Shown piece by piece: positions 17,794 to 26,700 of a stretch of 64,000 bases of DNA. Both the position numbers and the translations under genes were made by a program. Source of the stretch: CAVRXQ01 sp963725215 (GTDB taxonomy: Bacteria > Actinomycetota > Acidimicrobiia > Acidimicrobiales > Bog-793); the NCBI GenBank assembly GCA_963725215.1, contig CAVRXQ010000006.1, positions 186,001 through 250,000 on the forward strand, read 5' to 3'. Position 1 is the stretch's first letter. Each line of letters begins with the position of its first letter. A model generated the notes under the pieces. That model had not been told where the DNA came from and made no database searches. It saw only the letters and a program-made list of their open reading frames with translations.

Positions 17794-18675
17794 TTATGTG
17801 CGGGAAGCGACCACTGCCTCTTCGAGGACCAGGCGCCGCCCGCCGAGCACAGTTTTTCGGTCGCAGGGCACCTCTGTGAGACCGAAGAAGCGCAGCACGG
17901 CGATGATCCGCCAGCCGAGATCCCATCGGTTGCTGATCCGCGCGATCTGCGGGTAGAGGTGGTGGGTGAGGTGTTCACCCTCTCCGAAGATCACGACGGA
18001 GAGGAACTTGACGTTCTTCGCGTAGCCCGCGCCTTCCAGCCACACCTTCGCTCGGTGGCAGTCCGAGTTGATCGCCCCGCCGAAGCGCAAAACGGTGGCA
18101 ATGTGGACTCCGAGCGCGAGCGCGCCTGCGACTGTAGCGGCGAGCTCCCACCCCGCTGAGCGCGGAACCCCGAGGATCGTCGGCGCGAAGAGGGCAAACA
18201 TCAGCGCGTAAACGAGCCCGGCGGTCACCGCGCCGAAGACCGGCCGAAAGAACACGCGGTGATCGAGCCAGTCGAACGGGCGATCGAGCTTCGGGTCGTC
18301 GAATGTGTCGTCTTGGATGTCCGGGAGTTTCGCCTCGGCGTGGAAGATCTCTCCCATGTGCCACGACACCCGCCGATAACCGTCGATGCCCTCGCGCTGG
18401 GAGATGATCACGGGGGAATGGGGATCGTGCCGGACCTCGTCGATCCAGACGTCGGTGTATTTGTGATGCTTACGGTGGATGCGACGCCATTCCCAGTGCC
18501 GCATGAAAACGACGAAGAACGTCAGCCATCGACCGGCTTCGTACACCGGTCGCTTCATACGGTGCGATCCGTGGGTGATCCCGCGATGCAAGAACACGGT
18601 GATCGTCACGCCGGCAAAGCCCGCGCCGATCAGTCCGGCGAGCACCGTCAGGCCGAGGAGAGCGAGGAAGTTCAT
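17794..18675 (-). CDS. Membrane fatty acid (acyl-CoA) desaturase
   Basis: Integral membrane di-iron desaturase, 293 residues. All three histidine boxes are present: HRGITH, HRKHHKYTD and EHLTHHLYP. Hydrophobic hairpins (LLGLTVLAGLIGAGFAGVT and LVYALMFALFAPTILG) flank them. An additional NSDCHRAKVWL region precedes the third box. It would introduce a double bond into acyl chains, useful for membrane fluidity. ATG 18675 gives the family N-terminus (MNFLALLGLTV); the frame above is Arg/Ser-rich. Upstream gene of a pair with the YbaK protein. Confidence 0.88.
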   Translation of the reverse strand: MNFLALLGLTVLAGLIGAGFAGVTITVFLHRGITHGSHRMKRPVYEAGRWLTFFVVFMRHWEWRRIHRKHHKYTDVWIDEVRHDPHSPVIISQREGIDGYRRVSWHMGEIFHAEAKLPDIQDDTFDDPKLDRPFDWLDHRVFFRPVFGAVTAGLVYALMFALFAPTILGVPRSAGWELAATVAGALALGVHIATVLRFGGAINSDCHRAKVWLEGAGYAKNVKFLSVVIFGEGEHLTHHLYPQIARISNRWDLGWRIIAVLRFFGLTEVPCDRKTVLGGRRLVLEEAVVASRT

Positions 18676-18840
18676 TTGGTGCCTTTTGATCGTCGTGAGG
18701 TAGAGGCACGGTAGCGTCCGAGCAGGGCATCTGTCACCAGTTTCGCTTCCGTGCTTCGTCGCGGAACTGAACGACGATCTCCGGGCTGGGCGCTCGCGCC
18801 TTTTCGCACATGCACGATGAACCGTTAACATGCCGCCGTC

Positions 18841-18914
18841 GCGCCTCTAGCTCAATTTGGCAGAGCAACGGACTCTTAATCCGCAGGTTCTGGGTTCGAG
18901 TCCCAGGGGGCGCA
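18841..18914 (+). tRNA. tRNA-Lys (anticodon CTT)
   Basis: Full cloverleaf: acceptor GCGCCTC pairs with GGGGCGC, D-stem GCTC/GAGC, anticodon loop CTCTTAA giving CTT, T-arm CTGGG-TTCGAGT-CCCAG, discriminator A. The CCA end is not encoded. Confidence 0.96.
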
Positions 18915-19147
18915 CCGATTGCGGTGAAACCCTCCCTGACCTGCGGAAATGCACTGGACAACCTCGGTCTGCCGCGCGTCCATGGGTCGCGCGATAACGG
19001 CTGATCCGCAACAGCGCATCACGCGGCGCGTGGCGGTTCACGAGAGATCGCGTCAAATTCTGCTTTTCGCTCTGCGCGCGCGAGACCGGAGAAGAAGCGA
19101 GGAGCCACGGCGCGAGCAATCGACGCGAAATCCGAAGATGCAATTGG

Positions 19148-19222
19148 GGTGACCGAGGGGACTTGAACCCCCGACCTCCAGGGCCACAACCTGGCGCTCT
19201 AACCAGCTGAGCTACGGCCACC
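19148..19222 (-). tRNA. tRNA-His (anticodon GTG)
   Basis: Cloverleaf on the minus strand with the extra G at -1 opposite discriminator C73, typical of bacterial tRNA-His. Acceptor GTGGCCG pairs with CGGTCAC, anticodon loop TTGTGGC, T-loop TTCAAGT. A CCA triplet appears encoded at 19147-19145. Confidence 0.96.
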
Positions 19223-19261
19223 ATCGAGCGGGTCGTTCACGACCCGACGTTCGTCCAGCAT

Positions 19262-19597
19262 GGCACAGGACTTGGAGCCCGCTTCGAGTTCGCGAGGTAG
19301 ACGCGGAACTCGTTGCGCTCGGGATCGTTCATCACCTGCCGTGTCGTCGACTTCTCGGTCGATGTCAGGAACGTACCAATCGAGATGAAGACGGTTTTTC
19401 GCGGACTTCGGCTCGGGATCTCGTTGGCGATAGGTCACAGGACGGTCGCTTGTGGGAGGGACGAGGTCGAGATAGACGCGTTTGGAATCGAACTCTCCGA
19501 TCGCGTGGCGGAGTGCAGCGGATCTAGCTCGCCAGTCCTTCGGGGTCGCTAGTGCGGATGGCCAATTTCGACTCGTGGATCCAAAGACATCCTTCAA
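19262..19597 (-). pseudogene. Decayed VOC/glyoxalase-family gene
   Basis: One frame carries the middle of a VOC protein (KRVYLDLVP, KNRLHLDWYVPDIDREV). The continuing C-terminal motif VMNDPERNEFRVYLAN is found in a different frame just downstream (about 19350-19270), after what looks like an internal deletion. The N-terminal metal-binding half is unrecognisable. It sits between tRNA-His and tRNA-Arg and is surely non-functional as read. Moderately confident of family from the C-terminal DPE-NEF signature. Confidence 0.5.
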
Positions 19598-19653
19598 GGC
19601 CCTGAGGTGCGAAGGTATTGGGTGTCCGATACGACCCGCGCGTCGGGCTTCGG

Positions 19654-19726
19654 GCCCCCGTAGCTCAGGGGATAGAGCAACTGCCTTCTAAGCAGAGGGT
19701 CGCAGGTTCGAATCCTGCCGGGGGCG
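19654..19726 (+). tRNA. tRNA-Arg (anticodon TCT), integration target
   Basis: Acceptor GCCCCCG pairs with CGGGGGC, D-stem GCTC/GAGC, anticodon loop CTTCTAA (TCT), T-arm GCAGG-TTCGAAT-CCTGC, discriminator G. The 3' part, from the anticodon loop onward, is duplicated exactly at 28313-28356. So a mobile element entered this gene and restored it on integration. Confidence 0.96.
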
Positions 19727-19728
19727 CT
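19685..19728 (+). repeat. attL, 44-bp direct repeat copy 1
   Basis: Identical to 28313-28356. It starts at the first base of the tRNA-Arg anticodon loop (CTTCTAA) and runs to two bases past the tRNA end. The flanking bases differ on both sides, so the repeat length is exact. Confidence 0.95.
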
Positions 19729-19797
19729 CGTAAAGTAGCTGGTAGACAACAGTATTGAGGCTCATCGACCTGTGGATAACCTGCCTCAGACGATGGC

Positions 19798-19819
19798 CAG
19801 ACCACATTCAGACCACATT
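19798..19819 (+). repeat. Tandem 11-bp integrase arm-type repeats, left end
   Basis: Two head-to-tail copies of CAGACCACATT with no spacer, 70 bp inside attL and downstream of the integrase stop. The matching pair near the right end (28185-28206) supports arm-type binding sites for the integrase N-terminal domain. Confidence 0.65.
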
Positions 19820-19847
19820 TCTGACGGCTTCTCAACGGCGAACGGGG

Positions 19848-21050
19848 TCACTTCTGGTCGGTTGCAGTCACTTGTTCCCCGGTTGCGCGCATCGAAACGA
19901 CGTTCGACTTATTGGCAGAATTGCTCGACGCAGCGCGTCCAGCGCGGTCGAGCGCGTCGGTCAGTGAAGCGTCGATGCCCGGCAACAAGTGTCCGTAGGT
20001 GTTGAGAGTCACGGTCACCGAAGAGTGTCCGAGTCGCTCCATCATCGCTCTCGGGTGGGCGCCCTGCGCGATGAGCATGGCGGCGTAGGTGTGTCGAAGG
20101 TCGTGGAAACGCACGCTTTCGGGAAGGCCCGCTCGCACCACTGCCGGTTTGAAGTGACGCTTGTAAAAGCTCCCGTGTCGGAGCGGGCCACCGTTGGAAC
20201 CCCTGAACACGAACGCGTCGCGATCTGCGTCCGAGCCCGCGAGCTGTTCGGCAAGCAGCTCACAGATAAAGCGGGGGATTGGCACGCGCCGGGTCTCAAA
20301 AGTCTTCGTGGGACCGAAGACGAGGCCATGATCGGTCACCTCCGAGACCGATTCGGCGACGTCGACAGAGCCCTCGAGCAAATTCAAGCGGCTGACTCGC
20401 AGGGCTCCAATCTCACCCACGCGGAGACCGCTGTACGCGGCGAAGATAACGAGCCGTGCCAGATCGGGGTAGGCGCTCCGTCGATGCTCGCCACCGCCGG
20501 GCTTGATCGGAGGATTCTCGATCGCATCGGCAAGCGTCGCCACTTGATCCGGAGTGAGAAAGTGCATCTCCGCCTTCGCTGAACGAGGAAGACGAACACC
20601 GTCGCAAGGATTCGCACGCAGCGCGCCGTCGCTCACCGCTGTCGCCAAGACGAGCCGAAGGATTTTGCGAGCGGCGCGTACCGTACCCGGCGCTGCACCG
20701 CCGGCGGACAGGTCAGCGATGAAGCGCCTCACGAGCGCCTGATCTACGTTGCCGACCGGACGCCCCTTAAAGGCGGGGAGAACGTGCACCCGGAGCATCG
20801 ACTCGTAGTCGACGAGGGTTCTCGGTTTGAGGTGCGCGTTCGATGCGAGCCACTCGGCTGCCCAGTCGTCAAAGCGTGTGCGTCCAAGGGTCGGATCGAG
20901 GTAATCCCCGCGTTGTTTGTCCGCGCCGACGCGCTCGAGGAAGCGACGGGCGGCGGTCTTTGTCGGAAATGTCTGGGACCGTTGACGGCCCGTGGGGTCG
21001 CGGTAGCGGGCCTCCCAGCTGCCGCTCGGCTTGCGTCTAAGGCTGGACAA
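19848..21050 (-). CDS. int: Tyrosine site-specific integrase
   Basis: Phage/ICE-type integrase of about 400 residues that integrates and excises the element at tRNA-Arg. N-terminal AP2-like/arm-binding part (SGSWEARYRDPTGRQRSQTF), SAM-like core-binding domain (FDDWAAEWLASNAHLKPRTL), catalytic domain with Arg in SGLRVGEIGAL (about residue 206), HDLRHTYAAML (about 315), LGHSSVTVTLNTYGH with the nucleophile Tyr (about 350). TTG 21050 is preferred because GGAGGGG lies six bases upstream; the frame is open to a start at 21203, which would overlap the excisionase. The 3' end points at attL. Confidence 0.93.
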   Translation of the reverse strand: MSSLRRKPSGSWEARYRDPTGRQRSQTFPTKTAARRFLERVGADKQRGDYLDPTLGRTRFDDWAAEWLASNAHLKPRTLVDYESMLRVHVLPAFKGRPVGNVDQALVRRFIADLSAGGAAPGTVRAARKILRLVLATAVSDGALRANPCDGVRLPRSAKAEMHFLTPDQVATLADAIENPPIKPGGGEHRRSAYPDLARLVIFAAYSGLRVGEIGALRVSRLNLLEGSVDVAESVSEVTDHGLVFGPTKTFETRRVPIPRFICELLAEQLAGSDADRDAFVFRGSNGGPLRHGSFYKRHFKPAVVRAGLPESVRFHDLRHTYAAMLIAQGAHPRAMMERLGHSSVTVTLNTYGHLLPGIDASLTDALDRAGRAASSNSANKSNVVSMRATGEQVTATDQK

Positions 21051-21139
21051 CGTCAACCCCTCCAGGTCAGGCGCGCACCGCGCGAATATCGCGGGAGCCT
21101 CCTCGTGAACCGTATAGCCGGCGACCTTCGCGCACGGAG

Positions 21140-21394
21140 CTATCCGACTCGGACTGATCCCCCACGGCCCTTCAGCGGCGGTCGACGTTGCTCCTCGACC
21201 CACTTCCGGATGTCCGCGAGGTCGAATCGCACAAGGCGCCCGACTTTGACCGTGGGCACTCGTCGCTCCAAAATCATCCGCCGCACGTATCGCTCGTCGA
21301 CCGCAAGCAAGCGAGCGAGCGTCGCGATATTGACGAGCTCGGGAAAGCGCAATTGCTCGGCCGTGTACTTGTCCGCGTCCGTCCTCTTTTGCAT
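21140..21394 (-). CDS. xis: Excisionase-like helix-turn-helix protein
   Basis: 84-residue MerR-type winged-helix protein of the excisionase/HTH_17 family: LVNIATLARLLAVDERYVRRMI followed by the wing VPTVKVGRLVRFDLADIRKWVEE. ATG 21394 gives the canonical start. It lies directly upstream of int on the same strand. Such proteins act as recombination directionality factors, bending attL/attR DNA to favour excision, and often repress their own promoter. Confidence 0.85.
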   Translation of the reverse strand: MQKRTDADKYTAEQLRFPELVNIATLARLLAVDERYVRRMILERRVPTVKVGRLVRFDLADIRKWVEEQRRPPLKGRGGSVRVG

Positions 21395-21483
21395 AGGACG
21401 ATTATCACGAGCACTCAACCAACCCAAAACGACGACATTCGCTGCTTGTTACGACGAATTGGTCCACCGGAGACGTCCCGGTA

Positions 21484-21503
21484 CGACTCTGTATGACTCT
21501 GTA
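21484..21503 (+). repeat. Tandem 10-bp repeat upstream of xis
   Basis: CGACTCTGTA followed directly by TGACTCTGTA, enclosed by GGTAC (21482-ish side) and GTACC, about 90-110 bp upstream of the excisionase start. One-helical-turn spacing suggests a regulator or excisionase binding site controlling the xis-int transcript. Function inferred. Confidence 0.4.
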
Positions 21504-21740
21504 CCACCGAGTTGTCACGCGGCGGCTTCGATGAAGTTCGCGTTTCAATCGTGTGGCGAAGAGCGATCTCGACAGCACAACGGCGCGACGCGTGAGATGG
21601 GGCAGTTCATGTTCCCGGTTCGCGAGCACAGATACGCGAGGCCCTGGCGTAGTTGGGCTCGGCGGCGAGGTCGTATCCGTTGCTCCTGCTGGTCACCCAT
21701 GAATATTCGGCTTGGCCGTTGAACACCCATACCGATGCTC
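21504..21740 (-). other. Region between xis promoter and IS110 with an orphan reading-frame fragment
   Basis: On the minus strand a short frame from about 21733 to 21607 reads SVWVFNGQAEYSWV...ARASRICAREPGT and stops. It has no start of its own and begins where IS110 ends, so it may be the tail of a gene broken by the IS insertion. I do not recognise the family. Nothing else is visible in this stretch. Confidence 0.25.
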
Positions 21741-22799
21741 CTATGGACTGTCAATAGCGAGATGCCGACGAGGTAGTAGGTCGTAGACCTCGCGGGCGAC
21801 GTAGCGCTTGAGACAGCGAACGGCCTCCTTCTTCGTGAGCCCCTCCTTCATGCGACGCTCGATGTAGTGGCGAGTTCGCGGATCACAAACCATGCGGGTG
21901 ATGACGATGTGCCACAGCGCCGAGTTGGCGTGGCGGTCGCCGCTTCTGTTGAGGCGGTGTCGTTCGTGCTTGCCGCTACTCGCGTCGATCGGCGACACGC
22001 CACAGAGATGAGCAAACGTTGCCTCGTTGCGGAGCCGTTCCGGGTTGTCGCCGGCGGCGACGAGAAGGGCGGAAGCGACGTCTGTTCCGACCCCCGTGCA
22101 TGAGATGAGCTCCGGTGCCGTTTCGCGGACGAGCGGCTTCAGCATCGCGTCGAGCTCGCGGATCTCTTCTTCGAGTGAGACCGATCGTTGGGCGAGCATC
22201 TTGAGCGTGCGCTTGGTGACTGAGACGAGATCGCGTTTGTCAGCGGGGCGATAAGCGACGCAGCGCTCGAGGAGCCGATAGACGTTCAGGTAGCGCAGCT
22301 CTTCGCGGATCGGCTCGGGTGCGGTCGAGATGAGGCTGCGCATCTGGTTGAGCGCCTGGGTGCGAGTCCTTCGCGCTGATGATCGAGCGACCCGCATCAC
22401 CCGCATGGCCTCGACGTTTCCGTCCCTCGTCTTTGCTTCACCATTCGCCTCGCCGGCCATTGCGGCGCGGGCAGCGGCGACCGCGTCTTCGGGGTCGGAC
22501 TTTCCTCTGCGCCGGCGACGCTGACGGTTGGGGCGGTCGATCTCGACGACGCGGACCTGTGCGCCGTGCAGGTGTCGGGTGAGTCCCGCTCCATAAGAGC
22601 CGGTGCCTTCGACACCGACGAGCTCGACTTCTCCAAAGCTCTCTAGCCAGGCGAGCAGTTCGCGATAGCCGCGGAGGTTCGTCGCAAAGCTCTCAACGCC
22701 GAGAAGGGCGCCGCGATCGTCGAGTGCTGCCGCGACGTGCACGTCGAGGTGTGTGTCGACGCCTCCTGTGATGCTTCGTGTCAAAGTGGTCACTGTCAT
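21741..22799 (-). CDS. IS110-family transposase (DEDD recombinase)
   Basis: About 352-residue transposase. N-terminal DEDD_Tnp_IS110 domain: GGVDTHLDVHVAAALD, VGVEGTGSYGAGLTRHL, KSDPEDAVAAARAA. C-terminal Transposase_20 domain: LISCTGVGTDVASALL, FAHLCGVSPIDASSGKHERHRLNRSGDRHANSALW-type region with the catalytic Ser. ATG 22799 is the conventional start, though GTG 22793 has the better-placed GAAGGG. IS110 enzymes insert without terminal inverted repeats, guided by an RNA from the element's non-coding end. Inserted between the excisionase and the lipoprotein. Confidence 0.93.
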   Translation of the reverse strand: MTVTTLTRSITGGVDTHLDVHVAAALDDRGALLGVESFATNLRGYRELLAWLESFGEVELVGVEGTGSYGAGLTRHLHGAQVRVVEIDRPNRQRRRRRGKSDPEDAVAAARAAMAGEANGEAKTRDGNVEAMRVMRVARSSARRTRTQALNQMRSLISTAPEPIREELRYLNVYRLLERCVAYRPADKRDLVSVTKRTLKMLAQRSVSLEEEIRELDAMLKPLVRETAPELISCTGVGTDVASALLVAAGDNPERLRNEATFAHLCGVSPIDASSGKHERHRLNRSGDRHANSALWHIVITRMVCDPRTRHYIERRMKEGLTKKEAVRCLKRYVAREVYDLLPRRHLAIDSP

Positions 22800-23025
22800 C
22801 CCTTCGTCTAAAGCCGGTGGGGTGGCACCGACCTGCTGGACGACGGACAAGACAGCGATGGGCCTGTTCGGCAGGCTCCTATGAGGTCACTCCGTCCAAC
22901 CGGTGGGTGTCGGGCGAGTGCCCGGCCGGGCCGACTGATCGATATAAGGACAGTCCGCAAGGACGTCAGCCGGATTCGTTGGGTCAGACCTGGTTTGGGC
23001 ACTCTCCCTCACGCTGCCAGTTCCA
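22800..23025 (-). ncRNA. Candidate IS110 non-coding end / bridge RNA region
   Basis: 226 bp upstream of the transposase with no gene but several hairpins: GCCTG-TTCGG-CAGGC (22862-22876), CGGGC-GAGT-GCCCG (22911-22924) and a CGGCC/GGCCG stem next to it. In IS110-group elements the bridge RNA is transcribed from this upstream end. No consensus could be checked, so the RNA and its limits are inference. Confidence 0.35.
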
Positions 23026-23484
23026 TCAACGAAGCGACGGATCCTTCTGCGCTAACGCGATCCTCGCTGCCGGATCGGGGAAGTTCGCCACGCCGTGCGT
23101 CCGCATGCAATGCGCGAACTTCAGCCCCGCAGTTTCCGCGGCCGCAATCTGAGCCCCGCTCGCCTGTCCGCCGCTCGGCAGAAAGTGTTCGCAGGCCTTG
23201 TTGGCGGAGTTGAACTGCGGTGTGCCCAACTGGCCGACGTATCTGACGGTACCGCTTAAGGTCGGATCGGGGAAGTTCGGCTGGCCATGAGTGCGCATGC
23301 ACTGGGCGTATTTGAGGGCGCCGGCGTAGTTGCCGGCGTGAGTCGAACCTTGCGACACCGCCGACAGGTTCGTCGTGCTCGTTGAACCGATGTGTGCGAC
23401 ACCGGGCGAGGCGGAGTTGGTGCCGCAGGCCGCGAAAAGTAGAGCGATGGTAGCTGCTGCTATGGCAGCAAGCCTCGGCTTCAC
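23026..23484 (-). CDS. Putative lipoprotein with repeated CMRTHGxxNFPDP motif
   Basis: 152-residue exported protein, GTG start giving a lipoprotein signal (VKPRLAAIAAATIALLFAAC, lipobox cysteine near residue 21). The mature part holds two copies of a motif: KYAQCMRTHGQPNFPDP and KFAHCMRTHGVANFPDP, the first followed by ACEHFLPSGG. Related actinobacterial proteins are common and uncharacterised; some sit beside efflux pumps. The second repeat stops early (QKDPSLR then stop) without its ACxxxLPxG part, so the C-terminus may be truncated near the IS110 insertion. Divergent from the relaxase gene. Confidence 0.6.
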   Translation of the reverse strand: MKPRLAAIAAATIALLFAACGTNSASPGVAHIGSTSTTNLSAVSQGSTHAGNYAGALKYAQCMRTHGQPNFPDPTLSGTVRYVGQLGTPQFNSANKACEHFLPSGGQASGAQIAAAETAGLKFAHCMRTHGVANFPDPAARIALAQKDPSLR

Positions 23485-23710
23485 AGAAAAATCGTACGAC
23501 CAGTGTGACAACCCGGGCAGTGCGTGCCCGCGAGTTGTCTCGATTGTCGAACTCTCATCAGCATTCGAGTCGAAGTTCGAATTCATCTTTAGATGAACCA
23601 CTCGTAACCACAATCGACCACGACATACCGTTCAAAAGAAATCGCTGTACAGGTCTTTTGCTTGCTGGCATAACTCTTGTGTGTTCGACACTTCTGCACC
23701 CGAGGTGCGC

Positions 23711-23746
23711 GACTCATCACGGGAGCGTTCGCTCCTGTGATGAGTC
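23711..23746. promoter_or_regulatory. 17-bp inverted repeat over the relaxase start codon (operator or oriT candidate)
   Basis: Arms GACTCATCACGGGAGCG (23711-23727) and CGCTCCTGTGATGAGTC (23730-23746) are complementary at 16 of 17 positions with a 2-bp centre. The remaining pair is G-T, so the RNA could pair fully. The relaxase ATG (23740) lies in the right arm. It may be a DNA operator for autorepression, an mRNA hairpin hiding the start, or part of the transfer origin recognised by the relaxase. Confidence 0.6.
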
Positions 23747-26700
23747 TGACGAAGATCAGTCCGGACTCGTGGAGCTACTACGCGTCCGAAGTCGCGGACG
23801 GCCGCGAGGACTACTACCAAGAGTCCGGGATCCCCGGGCGCTTCTTAGGTCGCGGTGCGAGCGTGCTCGGCTTCTGTGGCGACGAGGTGTCAACCGAAGC
23901 CCTCGAGCGTCTCTTCGGTCACGGCACCGATCCGCGCGACGGACGAAGGCTCGGTGTGAGTTTCGACGGACGCAAGAACTCAGTCGCGGGGTTCGCCGTC
24001 ACCTTTTCTCCGCCGAAGTCGATCTCCGCCCTCTGGGCGGTCGGACCATCCCGCGTCGCCGACGCGGTGGTGAAGGCACACCTCGTCTCGATGGAAGAAG
24101 CGTTCGGATTCCTCGAAGAGAACGCCTCGTTCACCCGCCGGGGGCGAAACGGTGTCCACCAGGTCGACACCGAAGGCTTCCTCGCCGCCGCCTTCACGCA
24201 CCGGACCTCGCGAGCCGCCGACCCTCAGCTCCACAGCCACGTGCTCATCGCCAACAAGGTCCGCGCCGAAGACGGCAAGTGGCTTTCAGTCGACGGCCGC
24301 GAGCTCTTCGATCACCAGACCGCGGCCGGGATGCTCTACAAGGCTGCCCTTCGCGCCGAGCTCACACGGCGCCTCGGGGTCAGCTGGACCGAGGTCGACG
24401 AAAAAGGGATCGCCGAGATCGTCGGCGTGCCGGATGCTCTCATCGAGGCGTGGTCGAAAAGACGCCGCCAAGTCGAACAGATGGGCGCACGCCTCATCTC
24501 AGACAAGGAGGCCAAAAAGGGACGCACGCTTACTCCGAACGAGCGCGCCAGATGCTTCCAGCTCGCCGCCTACCGCACGAGAGCGCCGAAGGTCGAATCC
24601 CAGACCCCGACCGCAGAGCTGCGGGCGAGATGGACCGAAGAAGCCGAGGCGTGGGGCCACGCGCCTTCGAGCTGGGTACCAGGTCTAGCCCGTCGCCAAA
24701 AGAGAGAGCCGAAGCCGAAGAGCACAGAGATCCTCTCTCTTGCCGTCGCCCGCTTGGAGGACAAGGCGGCGACCTGGACGCGGTCAGAAGCCGTCGAGGT
24801 CTTGAGCACACTCGTTTCCGGGACGAGCGCCAAGGAAGTCCGCGAGACGCTCGATTCGTTGAGCGCCCGCCTGCTCCGCCATCCCGAGGTCACCTCGCTC
24901 GCCGCGCCGCTGCCCGCTACTCCGCCCGAGGCGTTGCGCCGCCGTGACGGGATGACCGTCGTCGAACGCCACGGGGCGACGCGCTATACGACGAAGGGAA
25001 CGCTTTCGCGCGAAGCGTTCATCCTCGAGTCGGCAGAGAAAGGTCGCGCGGCGAATGTGGCGATCGTCACCGGCCGCGATCTCGAGTGGGCGCTTCGGCG
25101 CACAACCCTCGGCGAGGACCAGGCGCGTGCCGTCCGTGAGCTCGTCTCGGGTGGCGAGCAGATCGCCTGCCTCGTCGGTCCGGCCGGGGCGGGGAAGTCG
25201 CGCGCCCTTTGGGCGGCACGGCTCGCCTGGGAGCGTGGCGGTTATTGCCCGATCGGCCTTGCCCCCTCGGCGATAGCGGCCGGCGTCCTTGCCGAAGAAG
25301 CGGGGCTTCGGACAGAGACGCTCGCCAAGTTCCTCTTCGAGCGCTCGCGACGAGACCCTTCGGGAATGCTTGATGAGCACAGCGTCGTCGTCCTGGACGA
25401 GGCGGCGATGGCTCGCACCGACGACCTTTCGCGGTTGGTCGAAGCGGTCGTCGAAGCGAGGGCGAAACTCGTGCTAGTCGGCGACCCCGATCAGCTCGGC
25501 GCCGTCGGCCCGGGCGGGATCTTCCGCACGCTTCTCCACGACCACCCGGGCCCCGAGCTCGAGACGGTGCGGCGTTTCGTGCACGCCTGGGAGAAGGCGG
25601 CCTCGCTCCGGCTGCGGGCCGGCGATCTCGCCGCCCTTTCCACCTACGCCTCGCACGGAAGGATCACCGCGGGGACGAAAGAAGCCATGCTCGACAAAGC
25701 GTTCACGATCTGGCGCGAGGCGCGTGACGAAGGCACTTCAGTTCTCGTGATGGCCGGCGACAACGAAACCGCCGACGAGCTCGCCAGACGTTGCCAAGCC
25801 CACCGCGTGCGGCGAGGCGAGATCGAACGACCGATCGTCCCGATCTCTACTGGCGCCGTCGCCGTCGGCGACGAGATCGTCACGCTCAAAAACGACCGGC
25901 GGATCAGGAGCGAGCAGGGCTCCTTCGTCAGAAACGGCGACCGCTTCGAGGTGACCGCCCGCGGCGAAGACGGCGGCCTCTCCGTCCGATCGCTCGACCA
26001 GAAGTTGAGGTTGAACCTTCCGCCGGCCTACGTCGAAGAACACGTCGCCCTCTCCTACGCGCTCACCGTCCACAAGGCACAAGGCTCGACGACCGACAAA
26101 GCGGTCGTGCTTGTCGACGAGGCGATGACCCGTCCCCAGTTTTATGTCGGGATGACGAGGGGACGAGAGGAGAACCGCGTCCTCGTCGTCTCTGCGGCCG
26201 ACGACTTGGACGACGGGACGTCAAAAGAGACGCCGCCGCTTGAGGTCCTGAAAGCGGTCCTCCGTCGCGAGGGCAGGGACCGCTCCGCCCACGACGTGCT
26301 GCGTTTCTCCCTCGCCGCCTACGAAGACCGGAGCCTGCTTTCGAATCTCGCCTTCGAGGCGCGACGGCTGATCGACGAGCGCGCCGGAAGGGACCGAAGC
26401 GCCGAGATCGTCGGCCTCACGCAACGCGCCGACGTCGAAGCAGCCCAGGAGCGGCTCCGCCTTGCAGAGACCGCCGTCAAAGAAGCAGAGAAAGCACACC
26501 GAAGCACGACGCGGATCTGGAACGAGTTCCACGCCGCCCGCTACGGCGTCGAGAAAGCGATCAAGACGCGAGGTGAACTCGAAGTGCTCGTCGCAAGTCA
26601 GGACCGACGAGCGCGGTGGATCGCAGATCATCCGAGCGAGGTCGCCTGGGCAGATGAGCTCGAGGCACGGCTAGGCGAAACCGAGCGCGTTGCAGACGAG

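Noticed and set aside
23677..23739. Longer relaxase start at GTG 23677
   Set aside because: The added 21 residues do not resemble a MobF N-terminus, whereas MSLTKISPDSWSYY from ATG 23740 does.
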